From: Saprospiraceae bacterium
Lineage (GTDB): Bacteria; Bacteroidota; Bacteroidia; Chitinophagales; Saprospiraceae
Assembly (NCBI GenBank): GCA_019694295.1
Contig: JAIBCG010000006.1
Span: forward strand, 1-64,000
Length of the DNA stretch: 64,000 nucleotides
Direction: 5' to 3'
In this document: piece after piece, positions 1 to 7,683 of the stretch
Layout of the letters: the number at the start of each line of letters is the position of its first letter
Position numbering within the stretch: position 1 is the stretch's first letter
Notes under the pieces: generated by a model
Databases searched by the model: none
What the model was told of the DNA's origin: nothing
What the model saw: only the letters and a program-made list of their open reading frames with translations
Translations under genes and position numbers: made by a program

Positions 1-79
1 GAGTGGAGTCTATAGCAAAGGCGATACCATCATTGCCGATACCGACCACAAGAAGATATTGTTCAGAAAGAAGGTATAA
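1..79 (+). CDS. 3' end of an unidentified protein (partial)
   Basis: Only the last 25 codons are inside the window, in the frame starting at base 2. The peptide ends in ILFRKKV and a TAA stop at 77-79. The frame has no stop before this, and a good intrinsic terminator follows 26 bases later, so it reads as a genuine gene end. The fragment (SGVYSKGDTIIADTDHKK...) is too short to assign to a family. Confidence 0.55.
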   Translation, partial: SGVYSKGDTIIADTDHKKILFRKKV

Positions 80-104
80 ATGAATTGATAATAATACAAA
101 TGCC

Positions 105-134
105 CCGGTCTGTATAGTGCAGGCCGGTTTTTTT
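105..134 (+). terminator. Rho-independent terminator
   Basis: An 8-bp stem, CCGGTCTG at 105-112 pairing with CAGGCCGG at 120-127 (one G-T pair), is followed by seven T's at 128-134. It ends the partial gene. The 17 bases GAATTGATAATAATACA (82-98) just before the stem recur exactly at 6418-6434, in front of the terminator of the gene ending at 6410. Confidence 0.8.
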
Positions 135-315
135 CTGTTTGGTAAAATTTGCCAGAAAACTCGTGCACCCTTCATCTCCCATTGCCGGATAGAATTGATT
201 TTCCTTCAGTTTGATAGTATATTGTAGTAGAAAAACTTGATACTGAATGAAAATACCGGTAATTTTGTTTTTCAATATATGCGGATTATTTAAATATAAC
301 AAACACTTTAGTCTT

Positions 316-1314
316 ATGAAAAATATCCTTACTGTCCTGATTGTATTATTATTTTCTGCAAATGTCATGTTTTCGCAGTCAGAAAAGAAAGTGGTGGTCG
401 AACATTTCACCAACTCCAACTGCAGCATTTGCGCTAACCGCAATCCGGGATTTTTCAATAACCTTAAGAATTTTCCTGACGTTATCCATATTTCATTTCA
501 TCCAAGTTCGCCTTATCCGAGTTGTTTACTCAGCCAGCAGGCAAATCCGGGCAATGATGCTCGTACCAATTATTACGGCATTTATGGAGGTACACCTCGT
601 CTTGTCATCCAAGGTGTCGTTATATCGGCCAATGCCAGCTACAGTTCGCCCGACTTGTTTGCACCATATATCAACAAGACTGCTCCTGTTGAAATAGAAA
701 TAGAGCAGTACAAGTACGGACAAGATTCCATTAAGGCAGTAGTGACCATCGCTGCTACACAAAACAATCAGTTATCTTCAGCAAAACTGTTTGTCGCAGT
801 GGCGGAAGACACCGTTTTTTATAAAGGTACCAACAAAGAGACGATGCACTTCAATGTGTTTAGGCAGGCTATGTCAGATATTGAGGGCACCACCGTGAAT
901 GTTCCTTCCGTTGCTGGCCAATCAGTTAGCTACACCTTTACGGTGCCGACAAAAGCATTCTGGAACATGAGTCGCATGTTTACCATCGCAATACTTCAGG
1001 ATGCATCAACCAAGGCCGTCATTCAGGCAGAATCCGAATCTCCTGAGGAGGATGAGACAACAGCTACACAAGTACCAAAGCCGTTGGCTGGCATCAATAT
1101 ATTTCCGAATCCGGTTAGTGGTTTCCTTACTGTAGAGTTAGCCGGTAGTGAGGAGTCAGAATTATCGGTTTTTGATTCTACAGGCAAACTTGTAAGAAGA
1201 AAGACTTTCCGTCAATCGACAAGCATAGACACACAAGATATGGCGAAGGGCATCTATATGGCTGAAATAAAAAATATGAGAGGCAAAACGGTGAAGAAGA
1301 TTGTGGTGGAATAG
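316..1314 (+). CDS. Omp28-related exported protein with type A T9SS sorting domain
   Basis: A 332-residue protein. The ATG at 316 was chosen because it starts directly on a signal peptide (MKNILTVLIVLLFSANVMFSQ); the frame stays open upstream to 247 without one. After cleavage comes a thioredoxin-like segment with a CxxC (NCSIC) near residue 33 and the region typical of Omp28-type proteins (VVEHFTNSNCSICANRNP...GTPRLVIQG). The last ~75 residues form a type A sorting domain (IFPNPVSGFLTVEL ... GIYMAEI ... VKKIVVE), which directs passage through the T9SS and cell-surface attachment. A redox or binding role is inferred only from the CxxC fold. It appears to be monocistronic, with a repeat element behind it. 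Confidence 0.85.
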   Translation: MKNILTVLIVLLFSANVMFSQSEKKVVVEHFTNSNCSICANRNPGFFNNLKNFPDVIHISFHPSSPYPSCLLSQQANPGNDARTNYYGIYGGTPRLVIQGVVISANASYSSPDLFAPYINKTAPVEIEIEQYKYGQDSIKAVVTIAATQNNQLSSAKLFVAVAEDTVFYKGTNKETMHFNVFRQAMSDIEGTTVNVPSVAGQSVSYTFTVPTKAFWNMSRMFTIAILQDASTKAVIQAESESPEEDETTATQVPKPLAGINIFPNPVSGFLTVELAGSEESELSVFDSTGKLVRRKTFRQSTSIDTQDMAKGIYMAEIKNMRGKTVKKIVVE

Positions 1315-1330
1315 AAATGCAATAATATTG

Positions 1331-1487
1331 AATCAAGATTCTGCTTTAGGAATTTAGTCGAAAATGATGTGTACAAAAAATCCATGAAAAAGAGATAAAA
1401 GTATAGTGAACTATGGTTTTGAGCCTTTGAAATGGATTTGGAGTAAAAGTTATTTGCAGCAAAGAGTCTAATGCGTTATCTGGGTTG
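1331..1487 (-). repeat. MITE-like dispersed repeat, copy A (inverted)
   Basis: Read on the minus strand this matches the copies at 52193, 58470 and 58726. The outer end has CAGATAACGCATTAG (in plus sense CTAATGCGTTATCTG, 1468-1482). Then come a TTTGCTGCAAATAA block, CAAATCCATTTCAAA, and the central palindrome CATAGTTCACTATA. A TTTTTCATGGATT block follows and then a decayed far end around 1331-1350. There is no reading frame of its own. It fills most of the space between the Omp28-like gene and tnaA. Confidence 0.8.
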
Positions 1488-1520
1488 AAAAGTTGTTTTT
1501 GTGTAAAATTTTCTTTGGCC

Positions 1521-1564
1521 TGATTTAAATCATTGTTTTGGTTTGAACGAGTAGCTGATATTTG
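1521..1564 (+). promoter_or_regulatory. Candidate tnaA promoter with Fnr-like palindrome
   Basis: TGATTTAAATCA at 1521-1532 is a perfect 12-bp palindrome that fits the Fnr/Dnr core TGAT-N4-ATCA. Just downstream is a TTG (1533-1535), then 21 bases, then GATATTTG (1557-1564), one mismatch from the Bacteroidota -7 box TAnnTTTG. With a start near 1569, the palindrome is centred near -42, where Crp/Fnr activators usually bind. The leader would be about 127 bases. The promoter is inferred from motifs only. Confidence 0.4.
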
Positions 1565-1695
1565 CAGGATGTTAATCTGGAAAAACATTATCCGTCAGCC
1601 TGACTGAACGCTGTCTTTCATTTTCTTTTGCATGGAGAAAGGCATTTCCCGATTTATTATCTCATCATTTTCATTTCACTCATTAAACATTTTTT

Positions 1696-3069
1696 ATGAA
1701 AACCATCATAGAACCATTCAGGATAAAATCTGTAGAACCCATCCGTTTCAACACAGCCGAACAAAGAGCTGTTTTGCTCCGCAAGGCGCATTACAATCCC
1801 TTTTATCTTCACTCAGATGACGTGATGATTGACCTGCTCACCGACAGTGGTACCAGTGCCATGAGTAGCGACCAATGGGCAGGTATCATGCACGGCGACG
1901 AATCGTATGCCGGTAGCCCGAGTTTTTTCAGATTTGAGAAAACCATCCGCGACATCACTGGTATGCCTTTCATTATACCTACACATCAGGGTCGTGCGGC
2001 AGAGAAAATACTTTTTTCAATCATGGGTGGTGAGGGCAAATATGTATTGTCCAATACACTTTTCGATACTACGCGTGGCAATATCGAGTTTTCGGGTGCT
2101 GTAGGCATTGACCTGGTATGCGAAGAAGGCAAACACCCAACTGTGGCAGCACCATTTAAGGGCAATATGGATACTGCGGCTCTTATTAAGGAAATAGAGC
2201 GGGTAGGAGCCGGCAATGTGTCGGTAGTAGTCATGACCGTCACTAACAATTCGGGTGGTGGCCAGCCGGTGAGTATGCACAACATCCGCGAGGTGAGCAG
2301 TATTTGTAAGGCAAATGGCATTCCGTTTTTCATTGACGCCTGCCGTTTCGCAGAAAATAGTTATTTCATCAAAAAACGTGAAGCGGGCTATGAATCGAAG
2401 TCGGTAGAAGAGATAGCACAGGAGATGTTTTCTTATGCTGATGGGTGTACCATAAGCGCCAAGAAAGACGCTTTTGCCAACATCGGCGGATTCCTGGCTG
2501 TGCACAACGAAGAACTCGCAGCCAAATGCCGTAACCTCCTCATCATTACCGAAGGTTTTCCTACCTACGGTGGTTTGGCAGGTAGAGACCTCGAAGCCAT
2601 AGCCATAGGGCTGCGTGAAGTACTCGAAGAAGACTACCTGCAGTACAGAATAAGGAGTATGGAGTATCTGACAGAAAAACTGGTGGCTGCCGGAGTGCCG
2701 GTAATGCTGCCTGCAGGTGGGCACGCCGTTTATCTGGATGCCAAACAGTTTATGGATCACATACCGGTGAACCAATACCCGGGTCAGGTGCTTGCGTGCG
2801 AGCTCTATGTGCAAGGAGGCATCCGCGCGTGTGAGATCGGCTCACTTATGTTTGGCAAATATGACATAGATGGCAAACTCATACCGGCACAACTCGAGCT
2901 TGTAAGACTTGCCATTCCCCGAAGGGTATATACACAAAGCCATATCGATTATGTAGCAGAAGTTATCATTGAGGTTTTTGCCAATCGTCATGCTCAGAAA
3001 GGTATGCGGATAATAGAAGAACCACCAATGATGAGACATTTTACAGTAAAAATGGAAAAAATCGGCTAA
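1696..3069 (+). CDS. tnaA: Tryptophanase (L-tryptophan indole-lyase)
   Basis: A 457-residue, full-length PLP enzyme of the beta-eliminating lyase family, cleaving tryptophan to indole, pyruvate and ammonia in the cytoplasm. Family motifs run through it: IDLLTDSGTSAMS, GDESYAGS, PTHQGRAAE, GGQPVSM, and SAKKD with the probable PLP lysine at residue 257. Tyrosine phenol-lyase is the close alternative. It carries an Arg-containing MERG motif near the C-terminus, whereas this protein has ACEIGS (tryptophanases have VEIGS), and SARF-like DACRFAENSYF also fits tryptophanase. No tnaC-type leader peptide and no permease gene are adjacent. The gene stands alone after repeat copy A. Confidence 0.9.
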   Translation: MKTIIEPFRIKSVEPIRFNTAEQRAVLLRKAHYNPFYLHSDDVMIDLLTDSGTSAMSSDQWAGIMHGDESYAGSPSFFRFEKTIRDITGMPFIIPTHQGRAAEKILFSIMGGEGKYVLSNTLFDTTRGNIEFSGAVGIDLVCEEGKHPTVAAPFKGNMDTAALIKEIERVGAGNVSVVVMTVTNNSGGGQPVSMHNIREVSSICKANGIPFFIDACRFAENSYFIKKREAGYESKSVEEIAQEMFSYADGCTISAKKDAFANIGGFLAVHNEELAAKCRNLLIITEGFPTYGGLAGRDLEAIAIGLREVLEEDYLQYRIRSMEYLTEKLVAAGVPVMLPAGGHAVYLDAKQFMDHIPVNQYPGQVLACELYVQGGIRACEIGSLMFGKYDIDGKLIPAQLELVRLAIPRRVYTQSHIDYVAEVIIEVFANRHAQKGMRIIEEPPMMRHFTVKMEKIG

Positions 3070-3093
3070 TACGGTATGTATTGGCAGGTTTCA

Positions 3094-3124
3094 GTTGATT
3101 TTTGATAAAATTTGAATAACTTTG
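3094..3124 (+). promoter_or_regulatory. Promoter of bTHX gene
   Basis: A TTG at 3095-3097 is followed by 19 bases and then a perfect Bacteroidota -7 box, TAACTTTG (3117-3124). The start codon of the small ribosomal gene is 23 bases further on, giving a very short leader. Confidence 0.7.
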
Positions 3125-3146
3125 CAGCCAATAAATAATTACCACA

Positions 3147-3254
3147 ATGGGAAAAGGAGACAAGAAATCAAAAAAAGGCAAGATTATCCTGGGTTCGAAC
3201 GGTAACTCAAGACCAAAACCTAACAAAGTCAGAAAAGCTAAAGCTCAGGCTTAA
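3147..3254 (+). CDS. 30S ribosomal protein bTHX (35 aa)
   Basis: A 35-residue, strongly basic peptide, MGKGDKKSKKGKIILGSNG...KVRKAKAQA. The MGKGDKKxxKGKI start and the GSxGxSRPK core are the signature of the bTHX/Thx family, a small protein first known from the top of the Thermus 30S head and widespread in Bacteroidota. It is too short for most gene finders. A perfect promoter lies 23 bases upstream and a strong terminator 20 bases downstream, so it is a single-gene transcription unit. Confidence 0.9.
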   Translation: MGKGDKKSKKGKIILGSNGNSRPKPNKVRKAKAQA

Positions 3255-3273
3255 TACCATATCTTGCAACACG

Positions 3274-3312
3274 AAAAGCTGAACATTCTGTGCAAGGTGT
3301 TCAGCTTTTTTG
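3274..3312 (+). terminator. Rho-independent terminator of bTHX gene
   Basis: A 12-bp perfect stem, AAAAGCTGAACA (3274-3285) with TGTTCAGCTTTT (3298-3309), has a 12-base loop and a T tract (TTTTTTG). Confidence 0.9.
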
Positions 3313-3355
3313 TTGGTAAAATGCATTCATTTCATGAAATGGAATCCTGCACGAT

Positions 3356-3535
3356 ATGAAGCTCAACATCAGTGCCAATAAGATAAGCGTCAGGCACAAT
3401 GAGACAGACATTCAACCATTTGCCGAAATGAGGCAAGTTTTTTATCCTCCACATTTTGGTAACGCTTATGTAGTTAAAAATGAGCAAACACGCAAAAAGC
3501 AACGAATTAGCATCCGGGAATCCATTTTTTATTGA
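3356..3535 (+). CDS. Possible small protein, 59 aa, unknown
   Basis: An ATG-to-TGA frame encoding a polar, basic peptide (MKLNISANKISVRHNETD ... RKKQRISIRESIFY). It lies in the otherwise empty gap between bTHX and the 7-TM gene, 39 bases before the latter. A 14-bp perfect palindrome, CATTTCATGAAATG (3328-3341), sits 14 bases before its start. The opposite strand carries a competing 75-codon frame (3332-3559) with a hydrophobic product; neither matches a family I know. The plus-strand frame reads more like a protein, but it may be chance. Confidence 0.25.
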   Translation: MKLNISANKISVRHNETDIQPFAEMRQVFYPPHFGNAYVVKNEQTRKKQRISIRESIFY

Positions 3536-3574
3536 TATCATTGAATCATAATTCACCAAAGCCGGTATAGCCGT

Positions 3575-4369
3575 ATGGAAAGTGTCCTGAAATCATTTCT
3601 ACAATTTCTGCAAAATGCAACCATCGGCCAGTGGATGATAGTGGTGGCAGGCCTACCACTCATCGGTTACATGATATTTATGATTTTTGCATTCGGCTGG
3701 AAAAGCAGACCGGTGAAAGGCCCTGACAGGTGGTATGAGTATGTAATGCTGTCTTATCTGTTGAGTTTTTTATGGATGTGGATGATTAGTGCAAGGGTGC
3801 AGGACAGGGCAAATTTTCTAAGCTTTCTGCCTGTCAATCTGATATTGTGGCCCGGGCCCGTGTTGTTTCATTTTATAAAAAGTAAATTGTATAGAAACTT
3901 TCGGTTCCGCCCAAGAGATTTGAAACATTTCATATTTCCGCTTGCACATTTGAGTTTTTATTTTTTTGCATTTGCTTTGCCTCCTATGCGGAAATACAAT
4001 TTATTTCTGCACGAATACCATGCTATTTACAAGCCATTTGAAGATTTTTCGTTTGGCGTCATTATGTTTTTATATTGTTATTTTGCTTATCGCTTCATAA
4101 AGCATGAGCAATGGTCTATAAACGAGTCAACGCCAAAAGCAGAGATAGTGAAGATAAGCTGGTTGCAGCGGTTTTTCAAGGTATTCTTCTTAAGTTCTTT
4201 CGTTCATCTTGCCTACGGGTTATTTTCTATGGCGAATGCCTTTATTTTTAGAATTGTATTTGAGAATAATTATCTCGAACTTCTTCATATTTTTGTGTTT
4301 ATGATATGTATGGGTTGGCTCGGATTTCATGCTGTGTTAATGAAAGCATTACCCAAATCCAATATTTAA
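3575..4369 (+). CDS. Seven-TM sensor-like membrane protein without output domain
   Basis: A 264-residue protein with seven predicted membrane helices, roughly residues 17-42, 53-72, 86-103, 122-139, 154-172, 199-221 and 231-251. The pattern GPVLFHFIKS...FRPRDLKHFIFPL in TM3/TM4 resembles the N-terminal 7-TM half of the membrane-bound AraC-type regulators common in Bacteroidota. In those proteins a soluble AraC helix-turn-helix domain follows TM7; here the chain stops about 10 residues after it. No stray HTH reading frame lies between this stop and the next gene. It may sense a ligand and act through a separate partner, or be a decayed regulator. Family placement rests on pattern memory. Confidence 0.6.
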   Translation: MESVLKSFLQFLQNATIGQWMIVVAGLPLIGYMIFMIFAFGWKSRPVKGPDRWYEYVMLSYLLSFLWMWMISARVQDRANFLSFLPVNLILWPGPVLFHFIKSKLYRNFRFRPRDLKHFIFPLAHLSFYFFAFALPPMRKYNLFLHEYHAIYKPFEDFSFGVIMFLYCYFAYRFIKHEQWSINESTPKAEIVKISWLQRFFKVFFLSSFVHLAYGLFSMANAFIFRIVFENNYLELLHIFVFMICMGWLGFHAVLMKALPKSNI

Positions 4370-4472
4370 ATAATTAAACTTGCCGATACCAACATCTTGC
4401 ATGATAATTCCTGAACCTATTTGGAAAAATGACGTAAAACTTGAACTTAGTAAACCTTGTTAACAGATTTAT

Positions 4473-6410
4473 ATGGCAAAGCAAGTAGCAAAACCTAAAC
4501 CGATAGTAAAACCAGCACCGGTTTATAAAAAATTCACATACGAATCAGGCTTTTTTAAAAAATACTGGCAACAGATAGCTGTATTGACGGCTCTGGCGGT
4601 AGGATTGTACATTTATTCGGTCACTTTCGATTATGTACTGGACGACCAGATCGTGATGACCAAGAACGAATATGTCAAGAAAGGCGTAGCTGGTATAGGA
4701 GATATCCTCAAAACAGAAAGTATGCAGGGATATTTTGGCGAACAGAAAGACCTGGTAGTAGGTGCCCGATATAGACCATTGTCTATTGTCACCTTTGCAA
4801 TAGAATACCAGATGTGGGGGCTTAACCCTGTGATGAGCCACTTGATGAACATCTTGTTGTATGCCCTTACGGGAATATTTCTGTACAGAATTCTATTGAT
4901 GTTGTTCCCGAAAAAGGATGAGCAGAATTCATTTTTCACGATACCGTTTGTTGCTTCTTTGCTGTTTGTGACCCACCCTATACATAGTGAAGTAGTAGCC
5001 AATGTAAAAGGACGAGACGAAATCATGACCTTGCTAGGGGCACTGGGAAGTGTGTATTATACGCTCAAATACCTGTCCAACCGAAAAAGCCTGTATTTGG
5101 TACTTAGCGGTATCATGTTTTTCCTTGGGCTGATGAGTAAGGAAAACGCCATTACCTTCCTTGCAGTGATACCGGCAACGGTTTATTTTTTTACCAATAC
5201 CGAAGGTTCGGTCAACTTCAAGACAGTGGTGCCATTGCTGATTGCTACTGTAGTGTATTTGCTGATACGTTATTCTGTTATTGGCTATTTCCTGAGCAGT
5301 GGGCAGAAAGTTACTGACCTGATGAACAATCCGTTTGCACAGATGACAGGGTCAGAAAAAATGGCAACCATATTTTATACATTGCTGATGTATCTTAAAC
5401 TGTTGATTTTCCCACATCCGCTTACGCACGACTATTATCCTTATGCCATACCTAAACTTAATTGGTCAAGTATATGGGCGATATTGTCGCTACTAATACA
5501 CATTGGTTTAGCTGTTTTTGCCATTAAAAACTTTAAAAAGAAAAGCCTGCTTTCATATTGTGTAATATTCTACCTGGCAACATTGTCGATTGTGTCCAAT
5601 ATTGTTTTTCCGGTAGGAACATTCATGAATGAGCGTTTCGTGTATATTTCATCTATAGCAATGTGTCTGGCTGGTGCCTGGTTGTTTGTTAATTACATTC
5701 CTGCTATACAGAATGGTAGGTTGAAAAGCCTTGGATTGGCACTCACAGCACTTTTTGCTTTAGCTTTTTGTGCCAAAACTATAGCACGTGTGCCGGCATG
5801 GAAGAATAAGCTGTCGCTCAACGTAGCAGCCATCAAGTATTCAGGCAACAGTGCACGGGCCAATTGCTTCATGGGTACGGCTTTGTTCGAAGAGTATCAA
5901 GTAGAGAAAGATGAGGCTAAGAGAAAAGCGATGTTAGCTGATATTAACAAATACATCGATCGGTCACTGGAGATTTACCCTGATTATTATTCTGCCCTAC
6001 AGATGTATTCGGGTGTGGTGGGAGCCAATTATGCACAGGATGGTAATCTCGACAAGGCTCTTGATGCTTTTTATAAAATACTTAGCAGACGTACCACCAT
6101 CACATACGTAGATCAGTTTCTTGATTATCTGGGCAATTCGCCTACAGTCGATCAGAAAAAAATGCAAGATTTTTATTTTAAGCTTGGTTATGATTTGTTC
6201 TACAAACAGAAGAAATACTATAACAATGCTGCAAAATATCTGGATAAGGCATTGAAGTACAACGACCTCGATCCTAAAGCCAACTTCGCTATGTCATTAG
6301 TAATGTCTGATATCGGAGATTATGAAAAAGCCGACCAGTTTAAACGGGTGGCATTAACTTCAGATCCGGGCATTATTACCTTCTTTGAACAAGATATTAT
6401 GAGGAAATAA
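4473..6410 (+). CDS. GT-C type membrane glycosyltransferase with C-terminal TPRs (TMTC-like)
   Basis: 645 residues. A Lys/Pro-rich cytosolic start (1-30) is followed by about 11 membrane helices up to residue ~440. The first periplasmic loop has an acidic pair (YVLDDQIVM, ~residue 52) and the RYRPLSIVTFAIEY motif. A later loop holds THPIHSEVVANVKGRDE. Both are hallmarks of the TMTC/O-mannosyltransferase-like GT-C enzymes that use lipid-linked sugars outside the membrane. Residues ~450-645 contain tetratricopeptide-like helices (e.g. AAKYLDKALKYNDLDPKANF). Likely it glycosylates exported proteins or glycans; the substrate is unknown. A strong terminator follows. Confidence 0.75.
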   Translation: MAKQVAKPKPIVKPAPVYKKFTYESGFFKKYWQQIAVLTALAVGLYIYSVTFDYVLDDQIVMTKNEYVKKGVAGIGDILKTESMQGYFGEQKDLVVGARYRPLSIVTFAIEYQMWGLNPVMSHLMNILLYALTGIFLYRILLMLFPKKDEQNSFFTIPFVASLLFVTHPIHSEVVANVKGRDEIMTLLGALGSVYYTLKYLSNRKSLYLVLSGIMFFLGLMSKENAITFLAVIPATVYFFTNTEGSVNFKTVVPLLIATVVYLLIRYSVIGYFLSSGQKVTDLMNNPFAQMTGSEKMATIFYTLLMYLKLLIFPHPLTHDYYPYAIPKLNWSSIWAILSLLIHIGLAVFAIKNFKKKSLLSYCVIFYLATLSIVSNIVFPVGTFMNERFVYISSIAMCLAGAWLFVNYIPAIQNGRLKSLGLALTALFALAFCAKTIARVPAWKNKLSLNVAAIKYSGNSARANCFMGTALFEEYQVEKDEAKRKAMLADINKYIDRSLEIYPDYYSALQMYSGVVGANYAQDGNLDKALDAFYKILSRRTTITYVDQFLDYLGNSPTVDQKKMQDFYFKLGYDLFYKQKKYYNNAAKYLDKALKYNDLDPKANFAMSLVMSDIGDYEKADQFKRVALTSDPGIITFFEQDIMRK

Positions 6411-6437
6411 GCCAAAAGAATTGATAATAATACATTC

Positions 6438-6474
6438 GGGCAAGCATCAATAAACAGATTGCTTGCCCCTTTTG
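6438..6474 (+). terminator. Rho-independent terminator
   Basis: GGGCAAGC (6438-6445) pairs with GCTTGCCC (6461-6468), followed by CTTTTG. The 17-base sequence at 6418-6434 in front of it equals 82-98, which is also just ahead of a terminator. Confidence 0.8.
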
Positions 6475-6566
6475 TTTTGATATATACGATAGCCCGGGCG
6501 GATCATTTTGATAAGTTTTTTTCATAGAAAGCACTCAGCTTGCAGGATGTTGGTTATTTTTGGCAG

Positions 6567-7664
6567 ATGAATCAAGAAGAGCTTTTTTACAGGATTGCAA
6601 TAACCATGCTTCCGAAGGTGGGTCCGGTGACAGCCAGAAACTTGATAAGCTATTGTGGTGGCACCAGAGAAGTATTCGAAACATCCACAAAGGCACTGAT
6701 GAAAATACCCGGTGTAGGTGCAGCCATGAGCAAAAGTATTCTTCAGCACGATTCGTTTGCCCCGGCTGAGCAAGAACTGGCATTTATCGACAAACAAAAT
6801 ATTAAGCCCATATTTTATCTGGATGATGATTATCCAAAAAGGCTACAAAACGTTTATGACGCACCCGTACTCTTATATTTTAGAGGCGATGCAACACTCA
6901 ATGCAGCCAGAACAGTAGGCATCGTTGGTACAAGAACGCCCACACCGCACGGAATCGCCAATTGCGAAGCGCTTGTTGAAGGGCTCGCTAAGTATAATGT
7001 ACAAATAATAAGCGGACTTGCACATGGTATAGATGGTACCTCGCATAGGGCAGCAGTGGCAGCCGGTATCTCCAATATCGGAGTGGTAGCTCATGGTCTT
7101 GACCATATTTATCCGGCCGCACACAGCCATCTGGCAAACAGCATGATAAAAAACGGTGGCGTACTGACTGAATTTCCAAGCAATACTACAGCCGACAAGG
7201 AACGGTTCCCGATGCGCAACCGGATAATAGCCGCTATGTCTGACGCTCTGGTAGTGGTAGAGACAGCCCGCAAAGGTGGGTCAATGATAACGGCAGATAT
7301 GGCATTTAACTACAACAAAGATATTTTTGCATTCCCGGGTCGTACCCAGGATAAATATTCGCAAGGCTGCAATTATCTTATTAAGTCGCAAAAGGCCGGG
7401 CTGATAGAAAACGCGGAAGATCTGGCTGCTCAAATGATGTGGGACAAGATTGATTCGGGCAAAACCGTACAGACCAGCATGTTTGTGGAACTTTCAGAGC
7501 TCGAAAGAAAAGTACTGAGCGAACTACAGACAAAAGATACCGGCATTGATGAACTGTCTTACATAATACAGCTTACACCGGCCGAGATGGCATCAGTATT
7601 ACTCGAAATGGAATTCAAAGGCCTTATTAAATCTATACCGGGCAAGCGTTATATTCTTGCATAA
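6567..7664 (+). CDS. dprA: DNA-processing protein DprA/Smf
   Basis: 365 residues from the ATG at 6567; a TTG nine codons upstream is less likely. DprA loads RecA on incoming single-stranded DNA during natural transformation. The N-terminus has a helix-hairpin-helix-like region (PKVGPVTARNLI ... KIPGVGAAMSKSIL). A Rossmann-fold core spans about 85-290 with the family motifs VGIVGTRTPTPHG, ISGLAHGIDGTSHRAA, FPMRNRIIAAMSD and GGSMITADMA. A winged-helix tail (305-365) ends it. It leads a tight plus-strand run with the polysaccharide genes, 19 bases from the next start. The shared transcription looks like packing rather than function. Confidence 0.95.
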   Translation: MNQEELFYRIAITMLPKVGPVTARNLISYCGGTREVFETSTKALMKIPGVGAAMSKSILQHDSFAPAEQELAFIDKQNIKPIFYLDDDYPKRLQNVYDAPVLLYFRGDATLNAARTVGIVGTRTPTPHGIANCEALVEGLAKYNVQIISGLAHGIDGTSHRAAVAAGISNIGVVAHGLDHIYPAAHSHLANSMIKNGGVLTEFPSNTTADKERFPMRNRIIAAMSDALVVVETARKGGSMITADMAFNYNKDIFAFPGRTQDKYSQGCNYLIKSQKAGLIENAEDLAAQMMWDKIDSGKTVQTSMFVELSELERKVLSELQTKDTGIDELSYIIQLTPAEMASVLLEMEFKGLIKSIPGKRYILA

Positions 7665-7683
7665 AGTAACTGACCATTATCGG

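Noticed and set aside
63..458. 131-codon minus-strand frame at the left edge
   Set aside because: It runs over a terminator and the signal-peptide region of the Omp28-like gene.
1346..1588. 80-codon minus-strand frame in the gap before tnaA
   Set aside because: Most of it is inside repeat copy A, and other copies do not keep the frame open.
2017..2814. Long antisense reading frame (265 codons) opposite tnaA
   Set aside because: It mirrors the strongly conserved tryptophanase codons; the product has no domain-like sequence and no start context.
1696..3069. Tyrosine phenol-lyase instead of tryptophanase
   Set aside because: The C-terminal ACEIGS motif replaces the Arg-containing MERG motif of tyrosine phenol-lyases, and other positions side with tryptophanase.
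3195..3215. tRNA T-loop-like GGGTTCGAAC
   Set aside because: It lies inside the bTHX coding sequence and no cloverleaf forms around it. No tRNA was seen in any gap.
3332..3559. 75-codon minus-strand frame before the 7-TM gene
   Set aside because: Hydrophobic but without a recognisable pattern; it competes with a more protein-like frame on the other strand, and neither is certain.
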